Shown: positions 50,759-60,993 of the stretch, piece after piece
Numbering within the stretch: the stretch's first letter is position 1
How the letters are laid out: each line of letters starts with the position of its first letter
From: Aricia agestis
Taxonomy: Eukaryota; Arthropoda; Insecta; Lepidoptera; Lycaenidae
Length of the DNA: 64,000 bases
Direction: 5' to 3'
Assembly (NCBI RefSeq): GCF_905147365.1
Contig: NC_056408.1
Span: 2,666,001-2,730,000, forward strand
Made by a program: the position numbers and the translations under genes
The notes under the pieces: model-generated
Databases searched by the model: none
Told to the model about the DNA's origin: nothing
The model's input: the letters and a program-made list of their open reading frames with translations, nothing else

Positions 50759-51480
50759 TTTTGTCCTAATCCAATATAACTTAATTAGTCTTTTAGTATG
50801 AACACTTTTTTTACGAAATTAACACGTTTCTTATTAGCAAACAAAATTTATTTCGTCATTTAGCGAGGCTCATACCCGCCATGTCTACTACTATGGCGAG
50901 GTTCCCGGATGCTTCAAGTAGGGTAAGTATTGCCCTCTGGCGAATGCAAGAGGAACTTTTTGGTGCTGCCACAGATTACTAGTATATATTTGTGCTGCTC
51001 TCTAGTTTGAAATATCCGCAACTACGTGAGAACAGACAATTTTTTCTTTTTAAATTAAAACTATGACAATGAAAACAATAAATATTCAGCCATAACAAAA
51101 TTAAAACTCAAGTTTTAACTTTTATGCCTCCTGCAGACAGGCGCGATATTATCGGTTGGTAAATATCGCTGGCGATATTGCGATAATGCGTCGCGATTCT
51201 TTGCACACGGCAGCAATTTTATCGTCCGATATTTCTTTACGAAAGAGGCGAGAGCGCCGCGCTGCCAGTGTTGCCAACTTTTCAAAAAATTTCTTCGTAC
51301 AGCAACTTTTAAAACCCACTAAATTTCAAATAAAACTCCCCAAAAATAAAAATATTTATCATTTGGGGTACGTTCTACAAAATTATCAATGACGTCATTA
51401 TTTTTGCTTTAAATACGACTCTCAAAATCACCCATATTAAAAGGTGGGTCGAAGTGGGCTTTTTTACATATCACGGATCT
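50759..51480 (-). promoter_or_regulatory. Likely mask 5' UTR and promoter region
   Basis: This lies directly upstream of the mask start. No TATA box, initiator or cap site could be assigned. Short repeats (cgatattatcggttgg, gcgatattgcgataatgcg) occur at 51145-51190. The assignment rests on position only. Confidence 0.3.
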
Positions 51481-51490
51481 CAGGTGGAAC

Positions 51491-51588
51491 ACTTTTTGTG
51501 TGATCGCGTCTGCGGCGCACATACAATCTGCATGGCGCGGCTATGCAGACTGTATGTGGGCCGCAGACTCGATCACACAAAAAGTGTG
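51491..51588. mobile_element. 98-bp fold-back element
   Basis: acactttttgtgtgatcg and atacaatctgcat on the left pair with atgcagactgtat and cgatcacacaaaaagtgt on the right, with few mismatches across about 45 bp of arm. Preceded by ggtgggtcgaagtgg, shared with 12799-13160. Confidence 0.75.
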
Positions 51589-51615
51589 CCGTCTGCGATC
51601 TCCCTTATGCAAAAT

Positions 51616-51925
51616 AATTAGAGTCTGGCTAGCGAAAGATGAGACTGGCTTTTTATTAGAAAAATGATTATGGTAACACTGTCACTAACGTCATTGTCAC
51701 CTATAGCATCTGTTGTTTATGTGTCAAAGTGAAAAATATTTCTGTGGTTTACGTGATTTTGTAATTTAAACATGACGAAAACTTTGAAAAAAAGATTTAC
51801 GGAAACTGCTTTTTGCTATGATTAGTAAATAGAGTCTGGCTAGCGAAAGATGAGACTGGAAAAAGGCGGCAAATTCAAAAAATCGACGTATAACAACCCT
51901 GTTTACAGCCGGAATTATAGTTTTA
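51616..51925. repeat. Direct repeats of an 'agagtctggctagcgaaag' end
   Basis: agagtctggctagcgaaaga plus tgagactgg occurs at about 51620 and 51831. The longer form, to aaaaaggcggcaaattcaaa and ggaattatagttt, recurs in reverse at 55650-55750. Confidence 0.65.
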
Positions 51926-52361
51926 CGGTGGTATGAATAAAAAAATCTCAGTGAACGTTTTAACAGCTTTCTAACTAAAATGTTCACTAAAGTTAAAAAC
52001 CGTCTTATAACACTCCATATGAATAAACGCTTGCTAAGCCTTCGCTAAGTAAAATACCTTTAGATGACGTTTTATAAGAATTTTTTTTGGTAATGTTGGC
52101 AGTGTGTCAATTTATTGTATTCCACAGATTAAAAATTGTATTCAATGTGTCAAAAATAAAGAGTAAAGAAAAAATAAATGTACTTTATGGATTTTATAAA
52201 TCATAGAGCAAAGTAGACTTTGACATTGGCAACTCACTAAGGCCGCCATAATAAAAGAAGAAGAAGAATAATGAAAAGAAGGAGAAGATAACTAAAAATA
52301 CTATTTTATTCTGTTTTACTTTTGAGGCCTACAATTAGTGAATTTGACACAATGTATCTAA

Positions 52362-53059
52362 GGGTCTATACAGACGGACCGCATTTCAACTGCAATCCAA
52401 CCGCAAATTGCAGTTCAAGTGCAGTCTGAATGCAGTTGACACGACTGCAATAGAACTGCAAACCAAACGCGCAGTTGGATTGCAGTTCATTTGCAGTTGG
52501 CGTGCAGTCGTGTGAACTGCATACCGACTGCATCCAAACTGCACTGCTGGAGAGCGGACCGTGCGGGCGGGTAGGATGGTGCAGTTTAGATGCAGTCAGT
52601 ATGCAGTTCACATGACTGCACGCCAACTGCAAGTCTGCAACTGAACTGCAATCCGACTGCGCGTTTGGTTTGCAGTTCTATTGTAAGGTCTACACAGATG
52701 GACCGCATTTCAACTGCAATCCAACCGCAAATTGCAGTTTAAGTGCAGTTTGAATGCAGTTGACACGACTGCAATACGACTGCAATAGAACTGCAAACTA
52801 AACGCGCAGTCGGATTGCAGTTCAGTTGCAGTTGGCGTGCAGTCGTGTAAACTGTATGGTTTGCAGTTCTATTGCAGTCGAATTGCAATCGTGTCAACTG
52901 CATTCAAACTGCACTTGAACTGCAATTTGCGGTTGGATTGCAGTTGAAACGCGATCCGTCTGTGTAGACCCGTAATCGTGTCAACTGGATTCAAACTGCA
53001 CTTGAACTGCAATTTGCGGTTGGATTGCAGTTGAAATGCGGTCCGTCTGTAGAGACCCT
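52362..53059. mobile_element. Nested palindromic array built from 'aactgcaat' motifs
   Basis: The outer ends gggtctatacagacggaccg and cggtccgtctgtagagaccc are inverted repeats. Each is followed inward by blocks such as catttcaactgcaatccaac. A second pair of the same ends sits inside (about 52684 and 52975), so two copies appear nested or head-to-tail. Nearly the whole 700 bp is assembled from tgcagtt / aactgca words. No coding capacity. Confidence 0.85.
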
Positions 53060-53415
53060 TACTGATTCTTGAAATTGCAATAATGTCAGAAATCGCGATA
53101 ATACTCGATATTGCGTCCATTTTCAATCTCTTAAAATGGTCTTAAAGTAGGTCCGAGGCTTCACTAAAGTTTGCGAACTCCTATTTGACGTTTCGCGCCT
53201 AAACAACTGTTAGCAAACGTTTATTCATATCGATTATGCTTAAAATGTTCTTAAAATAGGTTTAAAACAGGCGCGCTATTTTTTGACAGCTGTCACCTTA
53301 AAAAGGTGTTAGAGCACTGTTAGAGAACCTTTATTCATATTAAATTTTACAACAGGCTTATAAAGCTGTTGTAAACCTTCGCTAAGTTTTTATTCATACG
53401 ACCGTTAATCTACGA

Positions 53416-53438
53416 ACTACGAATAATAAAAACTAAGA
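53416..53438. repeat. Solo end of the 'cgaataataaaaact' MITE family
   Basis: tacgaataataaaaactaag matches the ends of 28791-29152 and 48303-48529. No second end was found nearby. Confidence 0.6.
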
Positions 53439-53693
53439 AACCTTATTAATCGCAGTTCGTACAAAGAGAATGTATGATGTAATATACTACGTAACAAGAG
53501 GTCGGACTTAGAAGAAAAAAAATTAACATTTTTTTTTTTTTTAATTGAAACTAAAGTTAAAATTTTTAAGTGCAAAACCTTCCACTCTAAACATACCAAA
53601 AATTAAAAAAAAAAGAAATGAGCTCAAATAAATGTTTTATTTCAATAAAAATTATTGTACATAGCTAAATAAACACAAAACAATAAAACAGAT

Positions 53694-53970
53694 TTAATCC
53701 ACAAGGTTTAGGCAACAAATCCGTCCGCTGCTTACGCTCCGATTCCGATCCAGTGGACGCGCATCTTTATACATACACACATAAGTATTATTACTTTGTT
53801 TTGTTACACCCTGTACATACGACAGCTGAAATATATCGCGTGGGTTCAGGCCAGCTGTATACCACCTCACTTGATCAGAGGATTTTTCCTTAGTGGCCGC
53901 ACCTCTCATAATCCCATACCTTCCTTCTCCTCCTTGCAAACTAGTACAGGGACCTAAAAATCTGAAATTA
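53694..53970 (-). other. Coding-looking terminal-exon-like ORF, duplicated (copy 1)
   Basis: After a ttaatttcag acceptor-like site the frame reads FLGPCTSLQGGEGRYGIMRG, then KSSDQVRWYTAGLNPRD and VSSGRICCLNLVD and a stop. An AATAAA lies about 50 bp downstream. Copy 2 (54628-54843) has 5 base changes over the shared frame, 4 of them amino-acid-changing, and a stop upstream. The block gttacaccctgta also occurs at 26017-26035 with similar flanks, so part of this is repetitive. Family not recognised. Confidence 0.35.
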
Positions 53971-54627
53971 ATGAAAAGTTTTTCATTTACTACATTTCCA
54001 TACATAAATTATTATAGTTCATAACCTTAACGTGCAATTAATTACTACAATAAATCAATAGACACATTTCAACATTTTCGAAATTAACTGCATACATACT
54101 GATACATTATAATATTTTCCATGAAATAATAATCTATCTTTTTCATATTATTATAGTTTAAGTTGTAAATTATTATACAAATATGCAAATAATCACTATG
54201 ACATACTTTGTATTAGAATTTAGAACACAGTATGACATAGTTATGTTTTGCTTCAATTTATCAATTTACGGTTATATTTACATTTTACAATGGCTTACCT
54301 TTTGTTTTTCAATAATTAATCCACTAATTTACAATTTTTGAAAGAGTTGCTACAAAATAATTTTCACTAACTGAAAATCGAAATTTGAGTTTTAAACAAA
54401 GAGAATGTCATATAGGTACTACGTAACAAGAGGTCGGACTTAGAAGAAAAAAAATTAACATTTATTATTTTTTTAAATTGAAACTAAAGTTAAAATTTTT
54501 AAGTGCAAAACCTTACACTCTAAACATACCAAAAATTAAAAAAAAAAAGAAATGAGCTCAAATAAATGTTTTATTTCAATAAAAATTATTGTACATAGCT
54601 AAATAAACACAAAACAATAAAACAGAT

Positions 54628-54843
54628 TTAATCCACAAGGTTTAGGCAACAAATCCGTCCGCTGCTTACGCTCCGATTCCGATCCAGTGGACGCGCATCT
54701 TTATACATACACACATAAGTATTATTAATTTGTTTTGTTACACCCTGTACATAGGACAGCTGAAATCTATCGCGTGGGCTCAGGCCAGCTGTATACCACC
54801 TCACTTGATCAGAGGATTTTCCCTTAGTGGCCGCACCTCTCAT
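54628..54843 (-). other. Coding-looking ORF, duplicated (copy 2)
   Basis: Same frame as 53694-53970, reading KSSDQVRWYTAGLSPRD and ending RICCLNLVD. An in-frame stop lies just upstream, in the 44-bp segment that copy 1 lacks. Confidence 0.3.
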
Positions 54844-55366
54844 AATCCCATACCTTCCTTCTCCTCCTCCTTAAATCTGCTTAACAACCATTGCCTGCAG
54901 ACTAAAATGTTGCAAACTAGTACAGGGACCTAAAAATCTGAAATTAATGAAAATTTTTTCATTTACTACATTTCCATACATAAATTATTATAGTTAATGA
55001 CCTTAACGTGCAATTAATTACTACAATAAATCAATAGACACATTGCAACATTTTCGAAATTAACTGCATACATATTGATACATTATAATATTTTCCATGA
55101 AATAATAATCTATCTTTTTCATATTATTATAGTTTAAGTTGTAAATTATTATACAAATATGCAAATAATCACTATGACATACTTTGTATTAGAACACGGT
55201 ATGACATAGTTATGTTTTGCTTCAATTTATCAATTTACGGTTATATTTACATTTTACAATGGCTTACCTTTTGTTTTTCAATAATTAATCCACTAATTTA
55301 CAATTTTTGAAAGAGTTGCTACAAAATAATTTTCACTAACTGAAAATCGAACTTTGAGTTTTAAAC

Positions 55367-55643
55367 TTCTTCTTCGTCTTTTTTATCAACCAATCACAGT
55401 CGATCTTGATTAAAAATTGCACAGATTATCCAACTTAATTTAGTTGCTACGTTTAAATTTGGAACCCAATTTTTTTTTTGTTCGAAAGTTTCACCCACCT
55501 GAGTTTTAAACTTCTTCTTCGTCTTTTTTATCAACCAATCACAGTCGATCTTGCTTAAAAATTGCACAGATTATCCAACTTAATTTAGTTGCTACGTTTA
55601 AATTTGGAACCCAATTTTTTTTGTTCGAAAGTTTCACCCACCT
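55367..55643. repeat. Tandem duplication of about 142 bp
   Basis: The block from gagttttaaacttcttcttc to gttcgaaagtttcacccacc occurs at about 55355-55500 and again at 55501-55643 with one or two substitutions and a T-run length change. It lies immediately beside the larger duplication. Confidence 0.85.
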
Positions 55644-55649
55644 GGTTCG

Positions 55650-55750
55650 TAGATCAAAACTATAATTCCGGCTATAGACATGGTTGTTAAACGTCGATTT
55701 TTTTAATTTGCCGCCTTTTTCCAGTCTCATCTTTCGCTAGCCAGACTCTA
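55650..55750 (-). repeat. Reverse copy of the 51831-51925 segment
   Basis: gccgcctttttccagtctca and tctttcgctagccagactct mirror 51831-51880. aactataattccggct mirrors 51907-51925. Confidence 0.7.
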
Positions 55751-56194
55751 CGAACAAAAAAGGAGTGAAAAGGATGCAATTTTTAAACAAAAACTAGATT
55801 GTTTACATGAAATATCCCAGTGCATTGGTAAGTATAGGTAAAAGATTTTGATACTTTCAATTACAATTAATTAAAATCATTATTATATAACATGTAATTG
55901 AATTTATTGTTTTGCAGGTAAGATGGATGATGCAAAGGATTCAGTTATGCAAGTTATAATATCAAGCATAAATAAATTATGAGATCTATGTTCCAAGAAG
56001 AGTGTTTAAAGACAAAATCAGTTCCTTGATGAGATTTCTTCTTTGACCGGTAAGACCCTAACGTTACAAAAAAAAACCTGAAAGCAACCTTGTTATTGAA
56101 TGCTAACTTTATTTATGAACATATTTTCAGTGTTTGTACCCTAAAAAGGATTAAAAAGAAAGCCAAATAAATAAAGGCGTGTGGTTACGGGAGG

Positions 56195-56263
56195 CATCCG
56201 CCGTATAGTCCTGAACTTGCACCTTCAGATTTCCACCTGTTTCGGTCGCTGCAGAATTCCTTA
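56195..56263 (+). pseudogene. mariner-type transposase C-terminal scrap
   Basis: The plus-strand frame reads HPPYSPELAPSDFHLFRSLQ NSL, the block carrying the third catalytic Asp of mariner (D,D34D) transposases. Upstream sequence (55750-56190) shows gene-like pieces but no continuous frame. Only about 23 residues survive. Confidence 0.8.
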
Positions 56264-57534
56264 GGGGGGTATTACATTATCATTTATATTGGATCATTTC
56301 TATGATCATATATAGGATCCAATATATATGATCATTTGATCATATCTACATATTACATTATCATATTTCATTGATCCTATTTTACGTCATATGTGGTTTC
56401 AATAGCCAATGGAGAGCGCTAACGCTGACAGGTATTGACGTCAGGCTTACTAGATCTCAGAGAATTCCATTTGTCAAAAGATATCGTCATTTTTAATATG
56501 GCTTGTTTTTTGTTATTTCAGCAAGATTATCCAAGTATTTAATTAGAAAAATAATTACATTACATTATTTGAAACATATTTACGAACAAGAAATTAAAAA
56601 CTCTTTTTTATATTAAATAACTGGCAACACCTATTTCTATGACCGTATGGGATCCAATCTCTCAGCAAATGTCAAAAATCTTGATCAAATATTAAATATA
56701 CATACTAAAATATACAAAAAAAATAAAACATAAGAACACAGCTCAAGCCTTGCTATAATTCTTAATGAAAAAATTATGTTAAGTTTTGGAGAAGGAATCA
56801 GCGGACAACGAATCGAAGATTTTCTGATCTTTTATTAGAACTTTTGTCGTGTTGTCTCTATCGCGCTCTGCGGTGGGAGCCTTGAGATTGATGAGACAGC
56901 AATACATTTTCAAATACCTATTTTTATTTCTCTCGCCCCTGGTGTATGCTCTTAATAGTCTTAATCCTTGGGTTTTAATCAACTTGCAAGGGGGGTTATT
57001 AATTTCAGGCATGTACAAGTATGTATTAAATAAACATATTTGAGTATAATTAATACAATTTATGATGCTTGCGAGAATTTGTGCTAATACACTTTTAATT
57101 CCATAATAATAATAATATAATATAGGAAATTATTTACTTAACATTTAAATTAAATTATATTTAAACTTAGAAACAGTAAGGACAATTTAATTTAAAAAAA
57201 TGAAGAGAATTGTTTGGTTAATAAATTATATTTTGTAATATATTTCATGATGTACGGTAAGTATTAAAGAAGAAGAACTTGTAATACTCCGACAAAAACA
57301 TGCAAGAGTTTTCGTCAAAAACAAAACATCATGAAATGTATTGCAAAATAAAATTTAAGTAAACAAATTTCAAATTTCAAATTCATTTATTTTTGCGTGT
57401 GTGTGTGTTACAATAATTTAGGTCTTATATTTGATATTAGGTTCAACACATAGGCCTTTGTGGGCATGCAAAATTAACAATAGAGAATTATTACAGTCTA
57501 AAACAGGTCATAAAAGAATTATACAGTCAACAAT
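56264..57534. other. AT-rich intergenic sequence
   Basis: 56280-56375 has repeated gatcat/atgatc words (self-complementary) starting ggggggtattacattatcat, possibly one MITE end without its partner. 57340-57440 has a tgtgtgtgtgt run. No gene seen. Confidence 0.45.
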
Positions 57535-57860
57535 CTATACTAATCTATATACTATATACTAATATTATAAATGCGAAAGTATCTCTGTCTGTCTGTCTGT
57601 CTGTCTGTCTCGCTTTCACGCCAAGACTACTGAACCGATTGCAATGAAATTTTGTACACAGTTATTCTAGAGTCTGAGAAAGGACATAGGCTACATTTTG
57701 ATGTGGGAAAATATCTTATTTCCATGAAAATATCGATGAAAATTAATTCGCATTGCGCGTGGCCAGCGCTCATCCCGGGGGTCCTGGGTTCGAGTCCCGC
57801 AGGCGGAACAAAAAGTTTTCAATGTTCCTGGGTCTTGGATGTGTATTAAAATAATATTTC
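57535..57860 (+). repeat. Non-LTR tail, (CTGT)n tract and SINE 3' part
   Basis: ataatgcgaaag-type start (tataaatgcgaaagtatctc) with ctgtctgtctgtctgtctgt at 57587-57612. At 57755-57812 ctgggttcgagtcccgcagg is a B-box-like tRNA-derived piece, followed by aaaaagttttcaatgttcct. Probably a SINE joined to or nested in the tail. Confidence 0.6.
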
Positions 57861-59100
57861 AAAAATCTTAAATATATTTTATGTATTATATTATAAAAAA
57901 TCCAGAAATATATCGATGCAATGAACATTTTAGTTCTAATACGATTCAACAGATGGCGTTTTATTTTTTATTTCATTGTAACATAGAACTAATCATACTT
58001 ATTAGTTATTATGTTTTTGTTTATAGTTTTTAATACGTTAGAATATTATGTTTAATAATATTATCACTTGGTATAATAATAATCAATCTATCTTATCTTA
58101 TAGAACTCCTACTGCATTTCTAAGGAGTTCGAGTGTACCGTGTTGGCCTATATTCCATCCAGAAAATATATCAATGCAATCAACATTTTAATTCTAATAG
58201 ATGAAAACAGATGGCGTTTTATTTTTTACTTCATTATTGTAACAGAACTAATCATACTTACTTTATTATATATTATTGTTTTTATTCATAACTAGCTGTT
58301 GCCCGCGACTTCGTCCGCGTGGACTTTAGTTTATAGCGCGCGGTGTAGTCACAGTGCACTGTGCAGTGGCTTCACAGTGAAGAGGCACTTTCATCTTCAA
58401 TAAGCAGCTCTTCAATATCCTAATAAAGGGTTAATTCCCACTTCTTGTATTTATTTTCAGTGTTTTTTTTCAAAATGATAGCATATATTCTCCCAGTTAT
58501 TTCGGTTATTTCGTTAAACGCTTTTTCTGCTACCTGTAAACATAAAACGTAAAAATTGTAATATTATATTACGCTGCATCAAAGTATTAAAGGAGTTAAG
58601 CACATATACTGTGACGCGAGAATTTTATATACATCTAAGATATATAATTACGCAAAGCACCTAAGTCAAAGTATCAATCATTGTTAGGCGCGTTATATGA
58701 TAGATTTCTTTGACAGTTCATTGTTTACGTAAACATAGGGTTTATGTAAAATTATTGCTTTAATAAACTACATAATACTTACTCAGGCTACTTAAAATTG
58801 CAATAAACAATAAAATTAACTAACAAAATTTATAAAACAAACGCTTAATTACCTGCTACTATGGTGATTGAGCGATCAGAATCGGAAATATGGACGCGAG
58901 AATTTCAGTAATATTTTCGCATTTTACTATTTTTCTTCAATGAAAATCTTCAAATTTTCAGCACTTATGACACGTCTTTCACTTTAATTATTCATATTAA
59001 TCACAGTAACATGTAGTTTTCACATTGTAAAACTAAATTTAAGCAAATTGAAAATCTTTGTTTTGTAAATTTTATGTCATAGAGTATTATATAATATAAT
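57861..59100. other. Intergenic sequence with repeat traces
   Basis: 57900-57970 and 58150-58225 are similar to each other (atcgatgcaatgaacatttt-like and acagatggcgttttatttttt). 58290-58330 has agctgttgcccgcgacttcg, a common lepidopteran non-LTR start. No gene seen. Confidence 0.5.
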
Positions 59101-59114
59101 ATAATATAATATCT

Positions 59115-59822
59115 ATGGATAATATTATTGACGATCAAGTCAGTGGTAGTCTTAACGATGAAGAATATACTAATAATGCCAAGTTAGATTTTAATTTCGA
59201 TCTTGAAGTTAAATTAAAGGAGCCTTCGGTACCAAAGGCACCTGAAAAATTTCTTAGTTTGCTGCAACAAATTCAACATTTTGATGAAGATGAATGGAGC
59301 GAAGTTCGCTATGCGGAAGTGCAAAAGCGGTATAATCATACGCCAGGTTTCACTGATTTAGAAGCTAACGATGAGATTAAAGCTTATGATAGTCTACGCC
59401 ATTTAGCCTACGCAGATAAAGCTTACGCCGGTATTACTTTTTGTTTGTTAAAACAGCGCGATGCTCTGCAACAGACTCTTAACTTACTTTTATCTTGGGC
59501 TAAAGATGAAGTAAACCTAAATGTCGACTCGTTGCATACGAAGGTTAGGGAATTATTTACAAGCGGTGATTATGCGTCTGTTTCTGCAGACCTCTTACAG
59601 CTCGTTTGTGGTCACAGAGCTGAGGTGATACAGATGCGCCGAGATGGAATCATAAAATATGCTCGTGATCCACTAACAAAATCATATTTACGCAAAATTC
59701 CTCCTTCAAACAAAAACTTTAATTCCGAATTGCTATTGGGAGTTCTTGATAAGGCAGGTGGCGTTAAGAAAGCTTTTTTGCCTTTGATAAAACTAAAAAG
59801 TTTGGAACTACCTCGCAGGTAG
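59115..59822 (+). mobile_element. DIRS-like element, gag-type ORF
   Basis: 235 codons with no cysteine-knuckle motif. It contains LRHLAYADKAYAGITFCLLK and DPLTKSYLRKIPPSNKNFNS. Called gag by position before a DIRS-type RT frame in the same element. The stop at 59820-59822 may be premature: another frame downstream (59800-60145) looks like a Gly/Ser/Gln-rich gag tail (YPPQGTSHAPSQGTTQG). Alternative: an unrelated retroelement ORF. Confidence 0.5.
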
Positions 59823-59828
59823 TTAATA

Positions 59829-60468
59829 GTGGCTCTAATTATCCCCCGCAGGGAACTAGTCATGCGCCCTCGCAGGGCACAACTCAAGGTTGCTGTGGCT
59901 CTCAACACACACGACCGTTACAGAATTACCGACCCTCACACGAACTTGTGTACGGAAGGTACACAAGTTATCCCTCGCAAGGTTCTCACGAAAATTCTAA
60001 CGCATGGCGTGGAAATAAAGCTAACCGTAGTTCCTTTCGACAACAAGTCGACCGGCAGTCAACGGTACGGCTTGAGCATGCAAAGGACAATAGAAAACGG
60101 CCTATTAATAGAGAATCCAACTCAGGTAAGAGAAGAAGATTCTGACTCGAGATTCCAAGCGGGCCGACTTTGCGCGTATCACAGTCATTGGAGGGCGTTG
60201 AAGGCACCACGTTTTCTTTTAAAAATAATAAAAGGTTATCGCATACCCTTTTACAAGAAACCTCCTCTTCGCCTGCCCGACATGACGCGCACCTGCCTAG
60301 TGACAAGAAAGTGCGAAGCAATGTCAAAGGCAATTCAAAAAATGAAGGACGAGAAAGTTCTCGAAGTAGTTCGATCTTCCCCCAGCTTCATTTCGAGCAT
60401 GTTTCTCGTTCCGAAACAAGACGGCTCGTACCGTCCAGTGTTCAACTTACGCAAGTTGAACGAATATG
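59829..60468 (+). mobile_element. DIRS-like reverse transcriptase, N-terminal part, cut off
   Basis: Contains GRLCAYHSHWRAL, KGYRIPFYKKPPLRLP and FLVPKQDGSYRPVFNLRKLN. This is the typical entry into the RT of DIRS/Ngaro (tyrosine-recombinase) retrotransposons. The match ends near EYV (about 60468), where the BEL/Pao LTR seems to begin. The RT catalytic YxDD, RNase H and recombinase are absent. The frame runs on to a stop at 60548, but the last 25 or so residues are probably LTR sequence. Confidence 0.65.
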
Positions 60469-60672
60469 TGTTTAACGAAAAGATCTTAAAATCTGGTAAC
60501 CTTCATCCTTATAGAAACTTTAACTTAACAACCTCATTTTACCAATAGTTGTCAATTATTGAGGATGAAAAAATATCGGATTTGACACTAGTGATAGGAT
60601 TGGAATTTTTTGGTTCTCTTGCTGTTTTACATACAATAAATTTTTACGTATTTAAAAAGTGTTGTTTTAACA
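60469..60672 (+). mobile_element. 5' LTR of BEL/Pao element
   Basis: Proposed 204-bp LTR from TGTTTAAC to TTTTAACA, with AATAAA near 60638. The right boundary is supported by the primer-binding-like site just after it. The left boundary is inferred from the end of the DIRS similarity; 60550 (TGTCAATT) is an alternative start. Confidence 0.5.
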
Positions 60673-60678
60673 TGTTTT

Positions 60679-60698
60679 TTGGTCCTTCTCGAACTGGA
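60679..60698 (+). promoter_or_regulatory. Primer-binding-site-like sequence
   Basis: tggtccttctcgaactggat, six bases after the LTR end. BEL/Pao elements commonly carry a TGGTCCTTCG-AACCGGAT-like site here. Confidence 0.55.
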
Positions 60699-60993
60699 TA
60701 ATGAAAGTGTAATAAGTGCTAAAAACTAATAGTGTAAAAGGCTAAGTGCTAATTTCTGCGAGTTGGTAAGATTAGACTGTAAATATTAACTTTGATTTCT
60801 TGTACCGGTGAGCTCATCAACCTATATGAACTATTTTACAAACTTGGACATTTAGACAGTGTGTAATTAATTTTGGACTAATATTACTTAAACTATAGTG
60901 ATCACAAGTAATATTTTGAAAGTGATTTAGACTGATACAATTTCGTTACGTGAACATTAGTGATTACTTAAACTGAATTTATAAACGTAAACA

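Larger units (their letters stand above)
53460..55366. repeat. Tandem duplication, about 0.95 kb per copy
   Basis: Copy 1 is 53460-54398 and copy 2 is 54399-55366, in direct orientation and nearly identical. Copy 2 carries about 44 extra bp near 54868-54911. Both contain the same short minus-strand reading frame. No transposon ends were recognised at the joint. Confidence 0.9.

Noticed and set aside
52366..53126. Minus-strand open frames with QLQSNRKLQFKCS-like repeats
   Set aside because: They are translations of the aactgcaat word array and not a protein repeat family.
57740..57812. tRNA gene candidate (ctgggttcgagtcccgcagg)
   Set aside because: Only a B-box-like half is present, without an acceptor-stem pair or A box at the right distance; it fits a SINE relic.
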